DNA of 64,000 nt from Chrysomallon squamiferum (taxonomy: Eukaryota > Mollusca > Gastropoda > Neomphalida > Peltospiridae), in assembly GCA_012295275.1 (NCBI GenBank), contig CM022670.1:21998921-22062920 (forward strand). Direction: 5' to 3'. The notes under the pieces were generated by a model, which saw only the letters and a list, made by a program, of their open reading frames with translations, did no database searches and was not told the DNA's origin. Positions 62,297 through 64,000 of the stretch are shown here, piece by piece (within the stretch, counting starts at the first letter, position 1; every line of letters begins with the position of its first letter). Position numbers and translations under genes: made by a program.

Positions 62297-63339
62297 TTAT
62301 ATTTATATGCTTATGTATTTATATGTATGTATATGTAGATGTATATAGATATATATCTGTATATATGTATGTATGTATGTGTGTGTTTACTTATATATAT
62401 ATATACATACAGATATATGTATATCTATGTTATGGTTATTTATGATTTGAATGTGTGTATGTGTGTTATTCTTTGTATTTCATTAACAATGATAGATAAA
62501 CTACCATATACAAAATACTAACACCAAAATACTTGCAACCATTTTGTTTTCATACTAACAGAGAGAAAATGTTTCTTTGTAATTTGTTGAAAACTATTTA
62601 TATATTTGAGTGTGCCCAAGTTATATTTGTAGAAAGTAATATTGTTTGCTGCATGATTTTTAATAATGTGATGCTTTTGATGGCATCTTTTTCAACATGC
62701 TTAGACTTTTATACTAATGTTGGTTTTTGGGGATTTTTTGTAATCAACAAAGTGACAAGAAATGGATAGTCAAAATTCAGCTGATATGTAATGTTTGGAG
62801 GGAAAGTTAATTTAAACAGAGAGCTTCACTTTAAATAACAAGTATGGCAAAGTTTAGTTCTGCAGGGTGATTGTGCATATACAAAGAGCTAGAGAAGAAA
62901 CCAGTGTATTTATACTTCTTTTGTTTTTTTTTTTTTGTTATAGGAAAATTAAATTCCTGTTATCTAGAGAATTCATGGTAATTAAATATAGCAGTGTTTG
63001 TTATTTATTTTTTTTAATTTAATTTAATTTTTTTTTTTTTCATTATTGTTTGCTTATTTATTTATTTAATTTAATTTAATTTATTTATTTTTAATTTTAA
63101 TTTTAATTTTAATTTTTTTTTTTTTTTTTTTTTGTATTTTAATTTTAATTTTAATTTTAATTTTATTTAATTTTGTTTTTTATTATGTGTGTATTTTATT
63201 TTGTTATATTTTATTTTATTATAATGTTGTTGTTTTAATATTTAATAAAAAATTGTTAAAAAAATAAATAAACAAACAGAATTTTTGTTTTAATTAAAAT
63301 AAAAACAGAACTTTTTTTGTCAGTGGAAAATGAACTATA

Positions 63340-63655
63340 AAATAAAAAATAAACAACAGAACTGTTTTGTGTTTAATGTAAAATAAACAGCAGAACTGTT
63401 TAGTGTTTAATGTAAACTAAACAACAGAACTGTTTTTTTATTTAATATAAAATAAACAACAGAACTGTTTTGTGTTTAATGTAAAATGAACAATAGAACT
63501 GTTTTGTGTTTAATGTAAAATAAACAACAGAACTGTTTTGTGTTTAATGTAAAATAAACAACAGAACTGTTTAGTGTTTAATGTAAAATAAACAACAGAA
63601 CTGTTTTGTGTTTAATGTAAAATAAACAACAGAACTGTTTTGTGTTTAATGTAAA
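63340..63655. repeat. 34-bp minisatellite, about 9 copies
   Basis: Unit AACAACAGAACTGTTTTGTG followed by TTTAATGTAAAATA. Each unit has a short inverted repeat, AACAG-AA-CTGTT. Confidence 0.95.
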
Positions 63656-64000
63656 TGTTTTGGGCTGGTTTTTCCAGTTTATCCTCAGCTTGCAGCAGAT
63701 CCTTATGTTAACTCATCTAAATGTCTTCTTTATTCTAGTCAGTGTTTTCATGTATATTTTAATACAATACTTTTTTTTTTTGTAACCTTTTTTAAAAATT
63801 ATTATTATATATCAAGCCCATCAGGAGGTAAATAAAATACTATTATGATATTTAATTTTCCCATTTATAAGATTTATAATATATATATAATCATTTTGCA
63901 AATTAGCTCTCATAGTCTCAACAACAGCAAGATTCCAGACTTGTATCATTACTATCTAAAACAACTGACTAAATTTTTTTTTAACAAATAATGTTTGATT

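Larger units (their letters stand above)
61167..64000. other. FREM intron 9 (continues past window)
   Basis: Contains the 37-bp and 34-bp minisatellites, TA/TG repeats at 62300-62430 and (TTTTAA)n-like DNA at 63005-63180. No exon I can support. Confidence 0.7.

Noticed and set aside
61329-62348. 339-codon and 226-codon Ser/Leu-rich frames
   Set aside because: Translation of the 37-bp pyrimidine minisatellite, which happens to lack stops.
63679-63780. Candidate next FREM exon after TTTTTCCAG (phase-1 frame VYPQLAADPYVNSSK)
   Set aside because: Frame is open, but there is no convincing donor and the residues do not resemble the opening of a Calx-beta domain.

Overview
The window is AT-rich, intron-rich animal nuclear DNA crowded with micro- and minisatellites. 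The gene content fits a lophotrochozoan, most probably a mollusc: a FREM/FRAS1 extracellular-matrix gene, an animal lipoxygenase, and a membrane receptor combining a fucolectin-like domain, an EGF domain and a tyrosine-bearing tail. The species cannot be named from the sequence. All exon models come from reading splice sites and frame by eye; every exon chain listed keeps frame across all of its junctions.

Left part (1 to 12.6 kb): a small receptor cluster. A complete six-exon minus-strand gene (9297 to 4388) encodes a signal peptide, fucolectin-like domain, EGF domain, one membrane helix and a cytoplasmic tail with three YxxPhi/YxxM tyrosines (350 aa). Upstream on the same strand (12305 to 11138) are the last four exons of a receptor-type protein tyrosine phosphatase, ending in a degenerate D2 domain without the catalytic Cys. 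On the plus strand at 738-879 lies a lone EGF exon, the same length as the receptor's EGF and about half identical, with a damaged splice acceptor. A decayed copy of part of the lectin exon (about 5722-5826) and a probable Penelope-like reverse transcriptase scrap (6201-6386) lie in the receptor's introns. A 56-bp perfect palindrome sits at 339-464.

Middle (12.6 to 28.6 kb): a 200-N gap (12635-12834) separates the 5'-less phosphatase from a 5'-less lipoxygenase on the plus strand. The lipoxygenase has twelve exons (14001-24807), the last 448 residues, all recognisable iron ligands, a C-terminal Ile, and a Gly at the site that predicts R stereospecificity. A 57-bp minisatellite abuts its first visible exon and a 28-bp/84-bp higher-order satellite follows its stop. 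An inverted, mutated copy of its penultimate exon with intron flank lies at about 28057-28224.

Right part (28.6 to 64 kb): a promoter-like segment and then a FREM2-type gene on the plus strand. A single 5-kb exon carries the signal peptide and nearly all of twelve CSPG repeats. After 12.8-kb and 8.7-kb introns come seven short exons that complete a linker and three Calx-beta domains (last exon 60957-61166). Every intron is phase 1. The gene runs off the right edge. Its introns hold several independent tandem duplications and minisatellites, including a pyrimidine-rich 37-bp array directly after the last visible exon.

Biologically, the FREM protein is expected in basement-membrane adhesion, the lipoxygenase in oxylipin synthesis, and the lectin receptor plus phosphatase in cell-surface recognition. 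A functional link among them is not shown by the sequence.
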